Shown here piece by piece: positions 1-10,192 of a stretch of DNA of 64,000 nt (positions are counted from its first letter, which is position 1; each line of letters starts with the position of its first letter). The position numbers and the translations under genes are program-made. The stretch is from Colocasia esculenta (lineage: Eukaryota > Streptophyta > Magnoliopsida > Alismatales > Araceae), in NCBI GenBank assembly GCA_014218235.1, contig CM024755.1, forward strand, positions 80,979,960 to 81,043,959, read 5' to 3'. The notes beneath the pieces are model-generated. The model was not told the DNA's origin and made no database searches. It worked only from the letters and a program-made list of their open reading frames with translations.

Positions 1-22
1 AGAGAGAGAGAGAGAGAGAGAG
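1..22. repeat. (AG)n microsatellite
   Basis: Uninterrupted AG dinucleotides open the window; shorter purine and GT runs follow to about base 70. The left boundary is outside the window. Confidence 0.95.
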
Positions 23-299
23 CAATCGTAGCCAAGAGTTCGGGCCAAGAGTGTGTGTGTGAGAGAGAGTCCGAAGACGAAGAGCAAGAGAGTGAAAGAT
101 GAGATCGCTTCACAATAGTGTAAAAGAGCGCCCAAGTGAGAGTGAGAATGCCCAACGATTGGTAGAAGGGGAGGAGAACTCAACACTTGAGTTTAGAGCA
201 TAATGGGGGTCTTTGGGGGGTTTATATAGACCCCCAATGCCTTCGAGGGGCCAAACTAGCCGTTTTTGGTCGTTGGGGAGCGCCCCCCAATGGCTAGAA
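23..299. other. No gene seen; possible promoter-like stretch
   Basis: No convincing coding region. A TATATAAA-like motif lies on the minus strand near 220-230, next to G-runs, and could be part of an LTR or promoter truncated by the window edge. This is inference only. Confidence 0.3.
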
Positions 300-508
300 A
301 CGACTAGTTTCAAACTAGCCGTTTGAATCGGATCGGTCCGATTCGGACCGATCTGCGGCGGATTAGGTCGGGATTGGCGATCTGGCCGAGCCTGCCCAAT
401 CCGGTCCCGATCCGCTAGCTAGGACCGGATGGGTTACTTCGGAGCGGATCGGGCGGCCCAAAATCGACTTGGATCAGCCGATCCGATCCCGATCCGGCCG
501 AGTTTTTG
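300..508. repeat. GATCGG-rich DNA-element end
   Basis: Dense GATCGG/CCGATC words end with a segment that reads, on the minus strand, GGTTCAAAAACTCGG. The same kind of end is seen at the right border of the element at 1096-1902. I read it as one end of a related element; no partner end or target duplication was found. Confidence 0.4.
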
Positions 509-839
509 AACCTGAGCCTACCTACTTTTGAGGTAGTTCCACAGCTACCTCTCGTCCGCCTCCCACATTTGAGTGGGCCTTCTTTGCGGACATGCATTTT
601 CACCCTACCTACTGTAGTTCCTTACTGAACCTTCTTGGTGCCTCTCTGTAAGTCCTCCAATAGAGTGGGTCAAGTTATTTGGGTTGGTACACTAGCAGAG
701 ATTTAGGTCCAAGGTGTGCATTCATCTCTAGTTAGGCTGTGTCCCACCTCTTCACTAAGTGGTAGCCTTTGCCTGCACCCATGGAGTAGGAACCCCTTGG
801 GCCGTCTTAAGCGAATCCTTCCTATGCATCTTCCACCAC

Positions 840-1095
840 ACCAACCCATGGATCCGAGAGATATGAAAGCACTCATGGCGAGGGCAGATAGACCCTCAAG
901 ATTGGCTTTGATGAAACAAATCAAAGAATGGAGCAAATGCATGAGGACTTGCACGATAGGGTCTTGGTCTTAGAAGAGCATGCTAGGAGAATGGGAGAGA
1001 GAGCTAGTGGATGCGAGGACCCTTTCACCAATCCAAGAGAGATAGTCCATTAAGGGAACATGTGGAGTGAGAAATCGAGCTCGACCAAACCAAGG
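840..1095 (+). pseudogene. Ty3/gypsy gag, N-terminal remnant
   Basis: From the ATG near 849 a reading frame gives a charged alpha-helical stretch (DPRDMKALMARADRPSR), followed in another frame by HDRVLVLEEHARRMGERASG. This style is common in the N-terminal part of plant gypsy gag. It is broken by at least one frameshift and by stops and ends where the GATCGG element begins. Its best support is position: clearer gag pieces in the same orientation follow at 1903-2284 and 4065-4613. No signature domain lies in this piece alone. Confidence 0.35.
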
Positions 1096-1208
1096 TATCA
1101 AAAATCGTCCGGATTAGGATCAGATCGGTCGATTCGGGTCGGTTTTGGGCCGACCGATCCGATCCGGGGTAACCCTGCCAGGGGCTGAGTTCAGGCCAAT
1201 TTCAGACT

Positions 1209-1624
1209 CTATTTACTCGAACATCATTTAAGTAAATGTTAGTATTTGTAGTTTCATTTACTTAAGATATTACATGTAAATAAAGAATTATCCCATATTT
1301 GAATCTCCTTTGGAGAAGTCACATGCACACTTAACTTTTTTCATCGAACTTTGAATTTTTAATGTTCTATTAAGTTTATTTGAATTATGAAATTTTTAGA
1401 TAGGTCAAATTATGAGAGATTAGAAAGACGTTATTTTGATAGAATAATCAAAATCACGATTTTCTTCTTGGCTAAGAGAGTTGACTTTTTATTAGTAAGA
1501 GATATGATTTTTTTGATATTTTTATTGGATTCAAATGGGGGTACTTTCTTATTTACATGTAATATCTTAAGTAAATGAAATTACAAATACTAACATTTAC
1601 TTAAATGATGTTCAGATAAATAAG
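1209..1624. mobile_element. MITE with ~75-bp terminal inverted repeats
   Basis: Bases 1209-1285 and 1548-1624 are nearly perfect inverted copies (core words CATCATTTAAGTAAATG and GATATTACATGTAAATAA). The central ~260 bp is AT-rich with no credible coding. Long TIRs around a short AT-rich core are typical of a foldback-type MITE. The exact target duplication is unclear. It is nested in the GATCGG element. Confidence 0.7.
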
Positions 1625-1902
1625 ATATTGTACATTAGTATACACTTGTATGATTGATATACATATTAATTATGTTTATACATTAATATGATTGTATCAT
1701 GCACTTTTTATTGATGTATTTCAGTTAATAAATGCAATCCTTATTTTTTTCTATTTTTTCATATTTTTTCTATTTTTTACGATTTTTATAGGGGGTCCGT
1801 CCAGCCACACTTGGCTCAGCTAAGATCGACCCAGATTGGGATCGGAATTGGCCGATCCGATCGATTTTTTAGCTGGCCAATCCGGCCCCGATCCCCTTGT
1901 TC
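1625..1902. other. AT-rich then GATCGG-rich arm, no gene
   Basis: AT-rich DNA to about 1790 is followed by the right subterminal arm of the enclosing GATCGG element. No coding is supported. Confidence 0.5.
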
Positions 1903-2284
1903 TTGAACCTTGCGCATGACTACTGCCACGTGAGTAAGTTCGCCAAGATGAAACTCCTAGGTAAAGGCAAGACCTACTGGAGTAATATTGAGAGACTCCT
2001 AACTCGTAGGAATGAGGAACTAATAGGTACTTGGGAGGAGATGAAAGAAAAATTGAGAGAGAAATGATTGCCACCTTATTACTAGCGTCTTTTGGACCAA
2101 TGGTAGGAGTTAACCCAAGATGGAGAATCCGTGGATGAGTACATCTCCAAGTTTGACGAGTATCTTCTTGTGAGTGGTGTCATAGAAGATTCTTTGGTCA
2201 CCTTGTCCAGATTTAGAGCTTGTTTGCATGAGTATTCAACGAGAGTTGTTCATACGTGAGATTACCTCTTTAAAACATGCATAC
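1903..2284 (+). pseudogene. Ty3/gypsy gag, central part
   Basis: The plus strand reads KFAKMKLLGKGKTYWSNIE, then GTWEEMKEKLREK, then SVDEYISKFDEYLL. This is the order and spacing of the retrotransposon gag domain (PF03732 type): a W-containing helix, WEEMK-LRE, then a Y-F motif. Several in-frame stops show that it is dead. It resumes the gag interrupted at 1095 and is cut at 2284 by a hAT element. In a live element the product would form the virus-like particle. Confidence 0.65.
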
Positions 2285-4056
2285 TAAGGCTGTAAACGGA
2301 TCGGATACTGAGCGGATATGGCTTTTCCGTTTCCGATCAGATTAGTTAATCGGATTATTCGTATTCAGTTCGTTTAAGATTCAGATACAGAGCAAATATT
2401 TTAATCGGATAATATTCGGATACGGAATGAATATAAATATTATCTACTTCGAAATCATAAGTTGTAATAAAATTATTAAGTGATCTAAAAAATATAAAAA
2501 ATTAAAAATTTCACAAACAATATATAAATTGAACATTAACATTCGTACGGACAAAATATAATGAAAATTCAACATGATATTTGATTTCAATTACTCCCAT
2601 CAGTCGTGAGGGTGAGAATAGAAGTCGGATTCGTCGTGACCCAACAAAATTTTTTTGAGTGTTTGTGGTCTAACATTAGGTGATTTAGATTGGAGAGGCT
2701 AGCTAGCTAGTTCACTTGGAGGTCGTTTTCCAGATTGGCTGAACTCTACCCGTCTGTCGCTGCCATCGACCCAGTCTGTTGCTACGGTTGAAGTCTCTGC
2801 TTCTTTAGCAACTCTATCTGGGCAGTCCTCATCTTCTCTTGCTTCCTCGCCTGTAGCCCCTTCATCACCTCTACAGCAAGACAAAATGGCGCCGCTCACA
2901 TCGCATTTGTGTTGTGGTGTCAACAATGTCATCCACTCTGGCCCCCTTGTCTCTTATCCTCCTTCCCCTCCTTCTCCCTCTGCAAGTGGCTGCCCCCCTC
3001 TGGACACATGCTCGCTTCCTCGCCACCCCCTTCTTTTGACAGCACCGCGAGCCGACCCCCTCTCTCTGCGGTCATCCTCAAGCCCCAGTCGCAGCTCCCC
3101 TCCCCTTTTCCCTGTTCTGGCTCCGACTACTTCCTTATCAAGGCGGCGGTCGTCCTCCAGGCGGACCTCCTCGGCAACCCCGATGCCGTCAACACTTGGT
3201 TCTCCGCGTGGCCGCACCTCACCACACAGGACACGAGGCTGAAGGTTGTGTATGCCGGGGCGCTCCTCCGCCAGACCGTCTCTGACGAGGACACCGACGC
3301 CATCAAGCACATCCTCCGGAGGTAGAAGTCCTTGGTCTTCGGTGAAGAGGGAAGCTTGATGGAGGGGAGGAGGTGTGAGAAATGGCGACGAGAGCGAGGT
3401 GGGATGGGAGTTAAAGAGGTGGGTGGGTGCAAAGAATGGGTGGTAGTGGGAGCGGGTGTTTAACCATTTCCATAGGGCGAGCATATCGGGATCGGTGGTG
3501 CACACAGCACCCATGCTTGATGCCTGGGAGTGGGGCGAAGGCGATGCCGGTGGGAGGGCGGGGCGGCACTTGAGACTGTTAGGGAGGCGAGGGCAATGAG
3601 ATCCGCAGCGATGTGGTCCGTGGTGAGAGCGACACCACAACGGCGCGGGGCGATGTCGATGGGAGAACGGGGCGGCCAACAGAGGCGAGGGGTGGGACGG
3701 CGTCGGTAGGAGGGCAGGGAGGCCCACGAGGGTGAGGGGCCGAGCCACTGAGGGGCGAAAGAGCAATTGGGTTTTGGATTTGGCGAAGGGGTGATAGGGT
3801 TTTTAGTTTAGGATTATTATTTATATATTACGTATAAACCATTAGATCTAGAATCCAATGGCCAGAATTAATCCAGTTTTGGATCGGATCTTAAACGGAG
3901 TAGATCTTCTGTTTTCGCGTCCGCTTTGTTTGTTATTCAGATAATATCTGATTCTGCTTCGCTGGATATCTTTTAAATGAATACGAATATGCTTAATTAG
4001 ATATGAATCCGAATTGGATCTGGATAATATCTGAATCTGATTCGTTTACAGCCCTA
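2285..4056. mobile_element. hAT-type element, 1,772 bp, TSD ATGCATAC
   Basis: Both ends carry TA[A/G]GGCTGTAAACG as an inverted repeat. The flanks 2277-2284 and 4057-4064 are an identical 8-bp direct repeat, ATGCATAC. An 8-bp duplication plus a TAGGG-type tip is diagnostic of hAT. Subterminal regions are rich in CGGAT/ATCCG. No transposase is recognisable, so it is non-autonomous. It interrupts gypsy gag. A relative lies at 16122-17522. Confidence 0.85.
2700..3770. other. GC-rich core of hAT element, possible captured coding
   Basis: Between the AT-rich arms lies about 1 kb of much higher GC. On the plus strand, 2909-3325 is open for 138 residues; its second half (from about residue 60) looks protein-like rather than low-complexity, for example FLIKAAVVLQADLLGNPDAV and RLKVVYAGALLRQTVSDEDT. 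I do not recognise the family. Non-autonomous hAT elements can carry host gene fragments, so a captured exon is plausible, but a compositional accident is not excluded. Confidence 0.4.
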
Positions 4057-4064
4057 ATGCATAC

Positions 4065-4613
4065 CAAGTTGCTAGGGATGTTCTGCAGTTCAAAAAGATG
4101 GTCCCATCTAGGGTCCAGTCATATCGCCAGCTAGATCCTTGAACTCATCTGACTTGTTTATCAGAGAGATCAGTCCCTTTGGGCCCCTATCCTTACTGTT
4201 CCTTTTACGAGGATTCCCACACCACCTATAGCAGCTAGGACCTAGCACACCACATCAACTGAGCAAAGGGATGATAAAGGAAGGGAGTGGGTACAAAGAC
4301 CCTACAGTCAGCAAGTGATTCAAACACCCGTTGCTTTAGGTGTCATGGGATAGGTCATTTCACCAACCAATGCCCAACTAGAGCCCTAGTCACGAGTGAT
4401 CCTCAGCAGGTAGAACACCAACCTCAAGGAGGTGAGGACATTGAGAGATATGAGGCTGATCCTGCTCTTGCTGCACAATTTGAGGATGAGAATGCTATAT
4501 GTGAGGGCATGGAAGTTGAATATGTTCAGATTGGAGACATTGTTAAACACATAAGCCAAGGAAAGTTAGGAGTCATCTATTGTGTCCTAGCACATCCTCA
4601 GGAGGAAGACTAA
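4065..4613 (+). pseudogene. Ty3/gypsy gag C-terminus with CCHC zinc knuckle
   Basis: After the hAT element, gag continues with NAYQVARDVLQFKKM. A clean CX2CX4HX4C knuckle, CFRCHGIGHFTNQC, follows in an open stretch of 108 codons from 4287 to 4613. The knuckle binds RNA during packaging. Stops before 4287 separate it from the upstream gag. An acidic stretch and MEVEYVQIGDIV follow, the usual linker toward protease. Confidence 0.75.
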
Positions 4614-4742
4614 CGTCAAACCTCTATCTTTCAAGCCTTCATCAAGGTAGGAACCCAACCTTGCAAGGTAATCTTTGATGATGGGAGCTGTATCAACATT
4701 GTTTCAGCCGATTTTGTCTCCCGTCTTGGTCTATCTATCTTA
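4614..4742 (+). pseudogene. Ty3/gypsy aspartic protease, N-terminal fragment
   Basis: The plus strand reads VIFDDGSCINIVSADFVSRL, which corresponds to the retropepsin active-site loop (usually D-S/T-G-S or I-D-G-G-S in plant gypsy). The sequence stops abruptly at about 4742, where a Sirevirus-type LTR begins. It resumes at 8454 with HAKPYKVSW, the segment normally found shortly downstream. Confidence 0.6.
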
Positions 4743-4959
4743 TGTTGTGTTGAGTGTGTATTTGAAACTTTTAATGATGATTTTAATGATGACTAATGGA
4801 CATCACTCATATTTTGATTTTGATGATGACATATTGTACATATTATAATGATGACTAAATAACATGTTTTTAATGCTGAATATTTCATATTTTGATGATA
4901 ATGACATGTTTTGATGGTTCACACTTCATATATACAGGTTCACATAATTTTGTCAAAGT

Positions 4960-5352
4960 TGTGTCGACACATGATGACAATCAGGTCGACACACTCTATC
5001 CATCTCGTGAAGCAATTTATGAAGAGAAGCCAGTGGTGTTGACACAAGTCCATTATGCGTCGACACATCCATTGCACTCAGAAAGCAGTAAAGAGAAAAG
5101 AGGCCAGTTGTGTCGACACAGGTCTATTGTGTGTCGACACATCCATTGCTCTCCAGAAAATAGTCAGAAGAGATGAAGCCAATGGTGTCGACACAAGTCC
5201 TTCATGTGTTGACACACCCTGTGTTCCCAGAAAGCCATATTGTGGAATATAGCCAGGTGTGTCGACACAAGTCAAATATGTGTCGACACAGGTTAACCAC
5301 CTAGCAGCAAACCAGGATCTTGTGTCGACATACAACTTGATTATGTCGACAC
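4960..5352. repeat. Array of ~12 GTGTCGACAC palindromes
   Basis: The palindrome GTGTCGACAC or one-base variants (GTGTTGACAC, GCGTCGACAC) occurs about twelve times in 390 bp, at alternating spacing of roughly 20 and 50 bp, often followed by AAGTC or ATCC. It lies in the U3-like part of the LTR, just upstream of the TATA box. Palindromic repeats upstream of the promoter are known for Sirevirus LTRs. Confidence 0.85.
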
Positions 5353-5467
5353 ACTTCGAATGACGATTCAAAACTTGATTTTTCCGAACACGTGTCAGCT
5401 TGGGAATCAAAGGATCTGACCTAGATTTTTGTGCCCATGCACCCCAAGGCACCTCATAGACACATGA

Positions 5468-5480
5468 GACTATAAATACC
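5468..5480 (+). promoter_or_regulatory. Putative LTR TATA box
   Basis: ACTATAAATACCC lies about 120 bp downstream of the palindrome array and upstream of the R/U5-like part. The position fits an LTR promoter on the plus strand. Confidence 0.5.
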
Positions 5481-6364
5481 CATGATCCTTGTACTCTAAG
5501 TGCAAGCCAACCAATGCAATTCCCGGTAAAGGTTTTTGGCGGCAAAAATGGGTCTCTTCAGTGCCTTGCTCAAGCTTCAGAAGTTGCAGACCAGTCATCT
5601 AACGATTTCATCCAAGGGGACGTGGGGATCTGTCGGACGCGGAAATTTTCGTGCTTTGGTATTTTGTATGGTGTTTGAGTTGAGTTGATTTTTATTCATT
5701 TATTTTGCCTTGCGGGGCATGCCAGTCTGTCTAACAGACATAAATTAGAATTCGCGCAATGCGGAGAGAAAATTTTATGTCCAAAGAATGGACGAGTGCG
5801 CCAGTTTTAGTTTGAACTTGTTTGTTATGCGATTTTTATTCATCAGGCGATTAGGGTAGCGTGTGCTGGACCCCTGTCTCCATCGATCAGAATCAATGTT
5901 TTGTTTACATCGGATTAAAAGCTTTTGATGTTATTTTTACATCAGTTTTAACCCGAATACCATTGATAGCAAAGTTGAGAGGTTATGCATTTTCTAGAAA
6001 ATTATAATGCGGTGTTTTCCTTTATTTATCGGACAAAATGGATTTTGATTTAAAAGAGGGGTTTGTTTTTGAAGAAAGTATCTTTCCTTTTGAAAAGAGT
6101 ATGTGTCTTGAGGAGAGGATTTCATTTTTGAAAAGAGGAATATTTGCTTTGAGAGAGGGATTTCATTTTGAAAAGGGTATGAATTCCTTTTGGGGGTTTG
6201 AAATATAATTTTGGGAAATGAGCGGGTGTATACCCGTGAAATTATTTGGTATTTGAGTATATTGTGAATTTGGGCAGAGCTCCCGCATAGGTAGAGTTAC
6301 CGAGTGAATATATGAACATAAAATATGGTCGTATTGTTTTAGGGGAGGGTCTCTGTGCGGACAG

Positions 6365-6650
6365 AGTTTCCCCATGAAATACGCACATATGCACATATAT
6401 ATTTGTGGACATATGGGTATATTTTTGGGCAGAACCTCCACTTAGGCAGAGTTTTCTTTAGAAAACATATACATATGAACATGTATTTGTGAGCATATGG
6501 ATATATTTTCGGGCAGAACCTCCTTTTGGGCAGAGTTTCTTTAGGAAACATATACATATGAACACTATTTGTGAACATATGGATATATTTTCAGGCAGAA
6601 CTTCCACTTGGGCAGAGTTTTCTTAGAAAACATATACATATGAGCACAAA
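6365..6650. repeat. ~86-bp tandem repeat, about 3 copies
   Basis: A unit containing ATATGGATATATTTT, GGGCAGAACCTCC, GGGCAGAGTTT and CATATACATATGA recurs with starts near 6424, 6510 and 6595. A more diverged copy lies around 6270-6360. Confidence 0.8.
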
Positions 6651-6694
6651 CACTCACCCTTCCCGGAGACTTGCTTGACGGACGGGAAGAACAT

Positions 6695-6925
6695 ATGTAT
6701 CTAAATGCCCATACCTATAGAGACTTGCTTGATATGGAGGCATTTAGAGCACGAGAACAAATGTGTTTAAATATCTTATGCCCATAGAGACTTGCTCGAT
6801 ATGGAAGATATTTAAACTCCGAAGAACACGATTTAATTTTTACCCCATAGAGACTTGCTCGATGTGGGGGTATGGGTTGCATTATAATTTTTTGAAAACC
6901 TTCCATGGAGACTAGCTCAGCATGG
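6695..6925. repeat. ~60-bp tandem repeat built on GAGACTTGCTCGATATGG
   Basis: Four copies of CATAGAGACTTGCTYGATATGG-like sequence recur about every 57-67 bp (near 6719, 6787, 6847, 6903). An earlier variant, GGAGACTTGCTTGACGG, lies near 6666. No coding is seen here. Confidence 0.75.
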
Positions 6926-7254
6926 AGGGAGATTAAGGAGATGTCGTTGCCGGGCGGAGACGATCTCCCTTTCTTTTGCGCTTGTCGGGGGCGGGTGCCT
7001 TCACTCCGAGCAGGAGAAGAGCGGATACATTCACACCGAGCGGGGAGCCTTCAAGAGCAAGCTAGAATTTCGGGAAAGAGCTTTTTGCCTTTTTCTTTTC
7101 TTTTCAGAATTTTCTTCCAAAAGAAGCCAACCTTCCCAAAAAAAACCATCCTTTTTTTTTGCCTCTTTTCCCAAATTTCAGAAAAAGGACCTTTTGCCCC
7201 TTGGGGCTAAATGCATATTTATAGGGGTTTTAACCCCTTTACATGAGAGGGATG

Positions 7255-7612
7255 AGGGGCCTAACCGATGGGAGGTTCCATCGGTTAGGGGTCCTAACCG
7301 ATGGAACCCTCCATCGGTTAAGGGTTGCCTCCCCTTAACTGATGGAAGGCTCCATCTGTTAAGGGGAGATTCCCCTTAACCGATGGGAGGTCCCATCGGT
7401 TAAGGAGTCTCCTCCTTAACAGATGGGAAGTTCCATCGGTTAGGGGGGAGATTCCCCCCAACCGATGGGAAGTTCCATCTGTTAAGGCCGTCTCCCTTAA
7501 CCGATGGACAGTCCCATCGGTTAAGGGGAGATTCCCTTTAATCGATGGGAGGTCCCATCGGTTAAGGAGTCTCCTCCTTAACAGATGGGAAGTTCCATCG
7601 GTTAAGGGGGGG
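7255..7612. repeat. Array of nine hairpins (AACCGATGG / CCATCGGTT)
   Basis: Nine consecutive stem-loops with a ~40-bp period. Each has a left arm like CTTAACCGATGG, a 6-nt loop (GAGGTT, AACCCT, AAGGCT, GAGGTC, GAAGTT, ACAGTC) and a right arm CCATCGGTTAAG. Spacers are 5-11 nt and often read GAGATTCC or AGTCTCCT. Most arms pair over 11-14 bp with 0-3 mismatches. Any transcript in either direction would fold. Function is unknown. Confidence 0.9.
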
Positions 7613-8453
7613 AAATCCCTTTGGTTATTTTTAGGATTTTGGGAAATGGGGGTTTTGGGGTTTGACAATTTTTCATGCCAACAAGATCAAGGCCAAGCTT
7701 TGGAGAAAGAAGTGGTGTGCTGAAGGAGGAGCAGATCTAGAAGAAGTGCAGCAACTGAAGAAGAAGAAATCACAATTCAGAAGCTACTGAAGCAGAGTAT
7801 CGTTAATTGAATCCCTTCAAGCTTCTTCAATTCAAGCTTCTGTAAATCTTCCTCATCGAAGAACCTCCAATTCACCTATCTTTTATTCATTTCTTGGAGT
7901 GTTCATCTCATTTTGCTTTTGAGCTTTTGTGAGATCTGTACACGTGTTCTGTGCAGATTTTAGTGAGTTTGAAGTGTGTGAATCAGATCAGTGCTAGATG
8001 ATCTGATTTCCTATGGATTTGATCTAGCCAGTGTGGTTTGAGCCGTCGTGCTCATGTGTGTGTCTGAGCCGTCGTGCTCTCTTTGTGTGTGTGGTTTGAG
8101 CCGTTGAGCTCAAGTGTGTGTTGTACTCAGATTTGAGTAGTGTGGCCTTACTGTGTGAGGGGTAGATGTAGGAATCACTGGTGTGATTTTCGAACCACCT
8201 AAAATTTCTCTGTGCAATGGTTCGATCTGTTTTTCTGCGCTAGATGCTTGCATAGGATTTTGCATTCACACTACTTGTCTAATTGCTTCACACATCATCT
8301 ACACACACCCACTCATCAGATCAGTAAAATTGTTTGACTAAATTGATCTTTAACTTGAAGTAATTTTAAATTGCTTAAGTTTCCGCAGTATTTGGTGTTA
8401 GATCTATTCAACCCCCCATTCTAGATCTATTCATCTACCTATTCTATCCTACA

Positions 8454-9560
8454 CCTTCCCACATGCGAAGCCATACAAGGTATCTTGGTTTGATGATACT
8501 TATCTCCCTATTTCCACTACTTATCAAATTCCCATCTAGTTCCAATCTTATCGAGGACAAGTCTTGTGTGATGTGGTACCCATGAAAGTGGGCAGCATAA
8601 TCTTGGGATGACCATGGATTTATGATGTCAATGTTGCCTCCTATGGTCAGTCAAATGAGTGCTCATTTTCTCATAATGGGTGAAAGATCCAACTATATCC
8701 TACTTCCCTTAGGGCTAGCCAGGGCAAGAGTCTGGCCATGTCTTCTGAGGCTCCCAATGTTAGGGAGGACACTTAGATTCCTCTCTCTGATAAGCTTGTT
8801 CTCGTCCCATTTGTTGCACCTAGCAGTTCTAAGGCTCTTGAAATGACCCTAAACCAAAATTCAGCCTTAACTTGATCAGTGTTCATGGGGTTGAGAGAGA
8901 GATTGTTGAGGGATCCTTAATTTGGGTTGTTGCTGTCACAATATCACCTGAGGAAATCCAAGTCCGACACCCCCTTGAGTCTTGAGTTTCAGAGTCACCT
9001 GAGGAATTTGCATAGCATGTTAGAGGTCCTAATGAGTCCATTAGCAAGCAAATCGACCTGGGTAATGAGACTTATAAACAATTGGCTGATTCACATAGAC
9101 ATTACCAAGAATTTCAAGGTGACTTGGTCATGGTAAGGGTGTGTCTTGAATGGTTTCCTTGAGAAGCCGTTAAAAAGTTGCAAGCTCTTAGTGATGGTCC
9201 ATTTAAAATTTTGGGAAAGTTGGCATTGATCTTTCTGTGGACTAATCTCTAGAGTATGGGCTCAACTCAACATTTAATGTAGCAGATCTAGTGGCCTACG
9301 AGGAACCCGTAGCGATTCCTAGTGACCCATTTGGGCCTTCTCCCCTCTTAAGGGTGAGCCCACATCTGAGTGTTCACCAGCCCAGAGAGCACTGTGTGAG
9401 CAGATTGAGAAGATATTGGAGGAGTAGATAATCACTATCTGGAGAAAGGTGTACCAATGCTCTACTTAGTTCACTGGAGGGATGGTCTACCATCAGAGAA
9501 CTTCTGGATCAATCAAGAGGATTTGCGGCGGTTAGATCTAGATCTTTTGGAGCGTGACTA
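8454..9560 (+). pseudogene. Ty3/gypsy pol remnants ending in a chromodomain-like segment
   Basis: HAKPYKVSWFDDT and VLCDVVPMKVGSIILG match the stretch after the gypsy protease active site. Most of RT, RNase H and integrase is missing. After unclear sequence, YLVHWRDG and SENFWINQEDLRRLDLDLLE (about 9455-9555) read as a chromodomain-like end: an aromatic Y-L-V-x-W followed by a tryptophan and E-D-L. Chromodomains at the integrase C-terminus target chromatin in chromoviruses. There are many stops and at least one frameshift. The terminal part is duplicated at 11461-11640. Confidence 0.6.
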
Positions 9561-9964
9561 GAGTTGTGTCCACCCATACTCGACGGGAGGATTGGTGAGG
9601 ACACCAGTACCAGGAATTGATGACAGCCTATTATACAGAGCCTATGGCTAGAGGATATGGAGGCATGACATTTTATGTACTTATCATGTTAGTTCGCTGC
9701 ATGGAGCTAATGGCTAGGAGATATGGACCTATGGCATCATTTTGTGGTGGTTGTCGTCATTTTATGTATTTTTAGTGTCATTTTATGTGTCTTTGTCATC
9801 TTATTTTATGTATTTTTGTCATTCCATATGATATTTGTCTTTGGGATTAGTAGATTTAGGTTGTTTTGGACTCACTAGAGTCATGGGTCTTTTGTCTTGT
9901 AAGCCCATTAAGTGGTAGATGTTATTTTAACGTCATGTTGAGGGCATATGTGTCTTTTGTCCTT

Positions 9965-9990
9965 GTAGCTTGCCCACTATATAAGGGAGC
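9965..9990 (+). promoter_or_regulatory. TATA-type promoter, copy A
   Basis: CCCACTATATAAGGGAGC is followed by a pyrimidine-rich leader (CCCCTTCTTCCTCTTCC) and a GA microsatellite. It sits between the gypsy chromodomain end and the Transposase_28 ORF, so it is either the gypsy 3' LTR promoter or the promoter of that ORF. LTR borders could not be fixed. Confidence 0.5.
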
Positions 9991-10169
9991 ATTTTGAGAA
10001 GGAGAGCATGATAGAAAACTTGGTAGCCTTGCGGCTCTAAGTCCCCTTCTTCCTCTTCCTCTTGTGAGAGCTAGAGAGAGAGAGCCCCTTTATGAGGAAG
10101 GTCCGACGAGAGGCCATCTGGTGTGAGATCGTCTAGCGTGAAGCTGTGTTTTCTCATTGTTCTCCCCAT

Positions 10170-10192
10170 CCCTCCCCCCCCCCCCCCCCCCA
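10170..10192. repeat. Poly(C) tract
   Basis: About 20 consecutive C residues follow CCATCCCTC. On the minus strand this is a G-run that could be a decayed polypurine tract. The length of such a homopolymer is prone to sequencing error. Confidence 0.8.

Larger units (their letters stand above)
1096..1902. mobile_element. GATCGG-rich TIR element inside gypsy gag
   Basis: The left end reads AAGGTATCAAAAATCG and the right end, read inverted, AAGGTTCAAGAACA, so the tips are degenerate inverted repeats. Both subterminal regions are full of GATCGG/CCGATC words. Gag coding is visible on both flanks, so this is an insertion. No clear target duplication was found, so the superfamily is unassigned. A separate MITE occupies its middle. 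Confidence 0.5.
4743..8453 (+). mobile_element. Sirevirus-type LTR (solo), ~3.7 kb
   Basis: The right end has the U5 signature of the copia LTR at 24985-26552: GAGGGGTAGATGTAGGAATCAC, ACCACC, then a run of C with TTCTAGATCTATTC and a terminal TCCTACA. The left end carries repeated TTTTGATGATGAC words, also shared. It splits a gypsy protease, so it is an insertion, and no internal region is attached. The left border could be 4743 or 4746. No matching 5-bp duplication was found. It is over twice as long as the related LTRs; the excess lies mainly at 5600-7680 and may be a further insertion. Confidence 0.6.

Noticed and set aside
2954..3766. 270-codon minus frame in the hAT core
   Set aside because: Low-complexity Pro/Ser/Leu composition; the plus-strand frame at 2909-3325 looks more protein-like.
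5078..5545. 155-codon minus frame with repeated VSTHxxxVST
   Set aside because: Encoded by the GTCGACAC array itself; no independent evidence of protein.
7255..7612. CRISPR-like array
   Set aside because: Regular period, but the repeats are inverted pairs with short degenerate spacers and the context is plant LTR DNA.
7318..7668. 116-codon minus frame with repeated LTDGTSHLLR
   Set aside because: A by-product of the hairpin array, whose period allows an open frame by chance.
4738..8458. 5-bp target duplication for the 3.7-kb LTR
   Set aside because: TCTTA on the left and CCTTC on the right do not match under any tested border.
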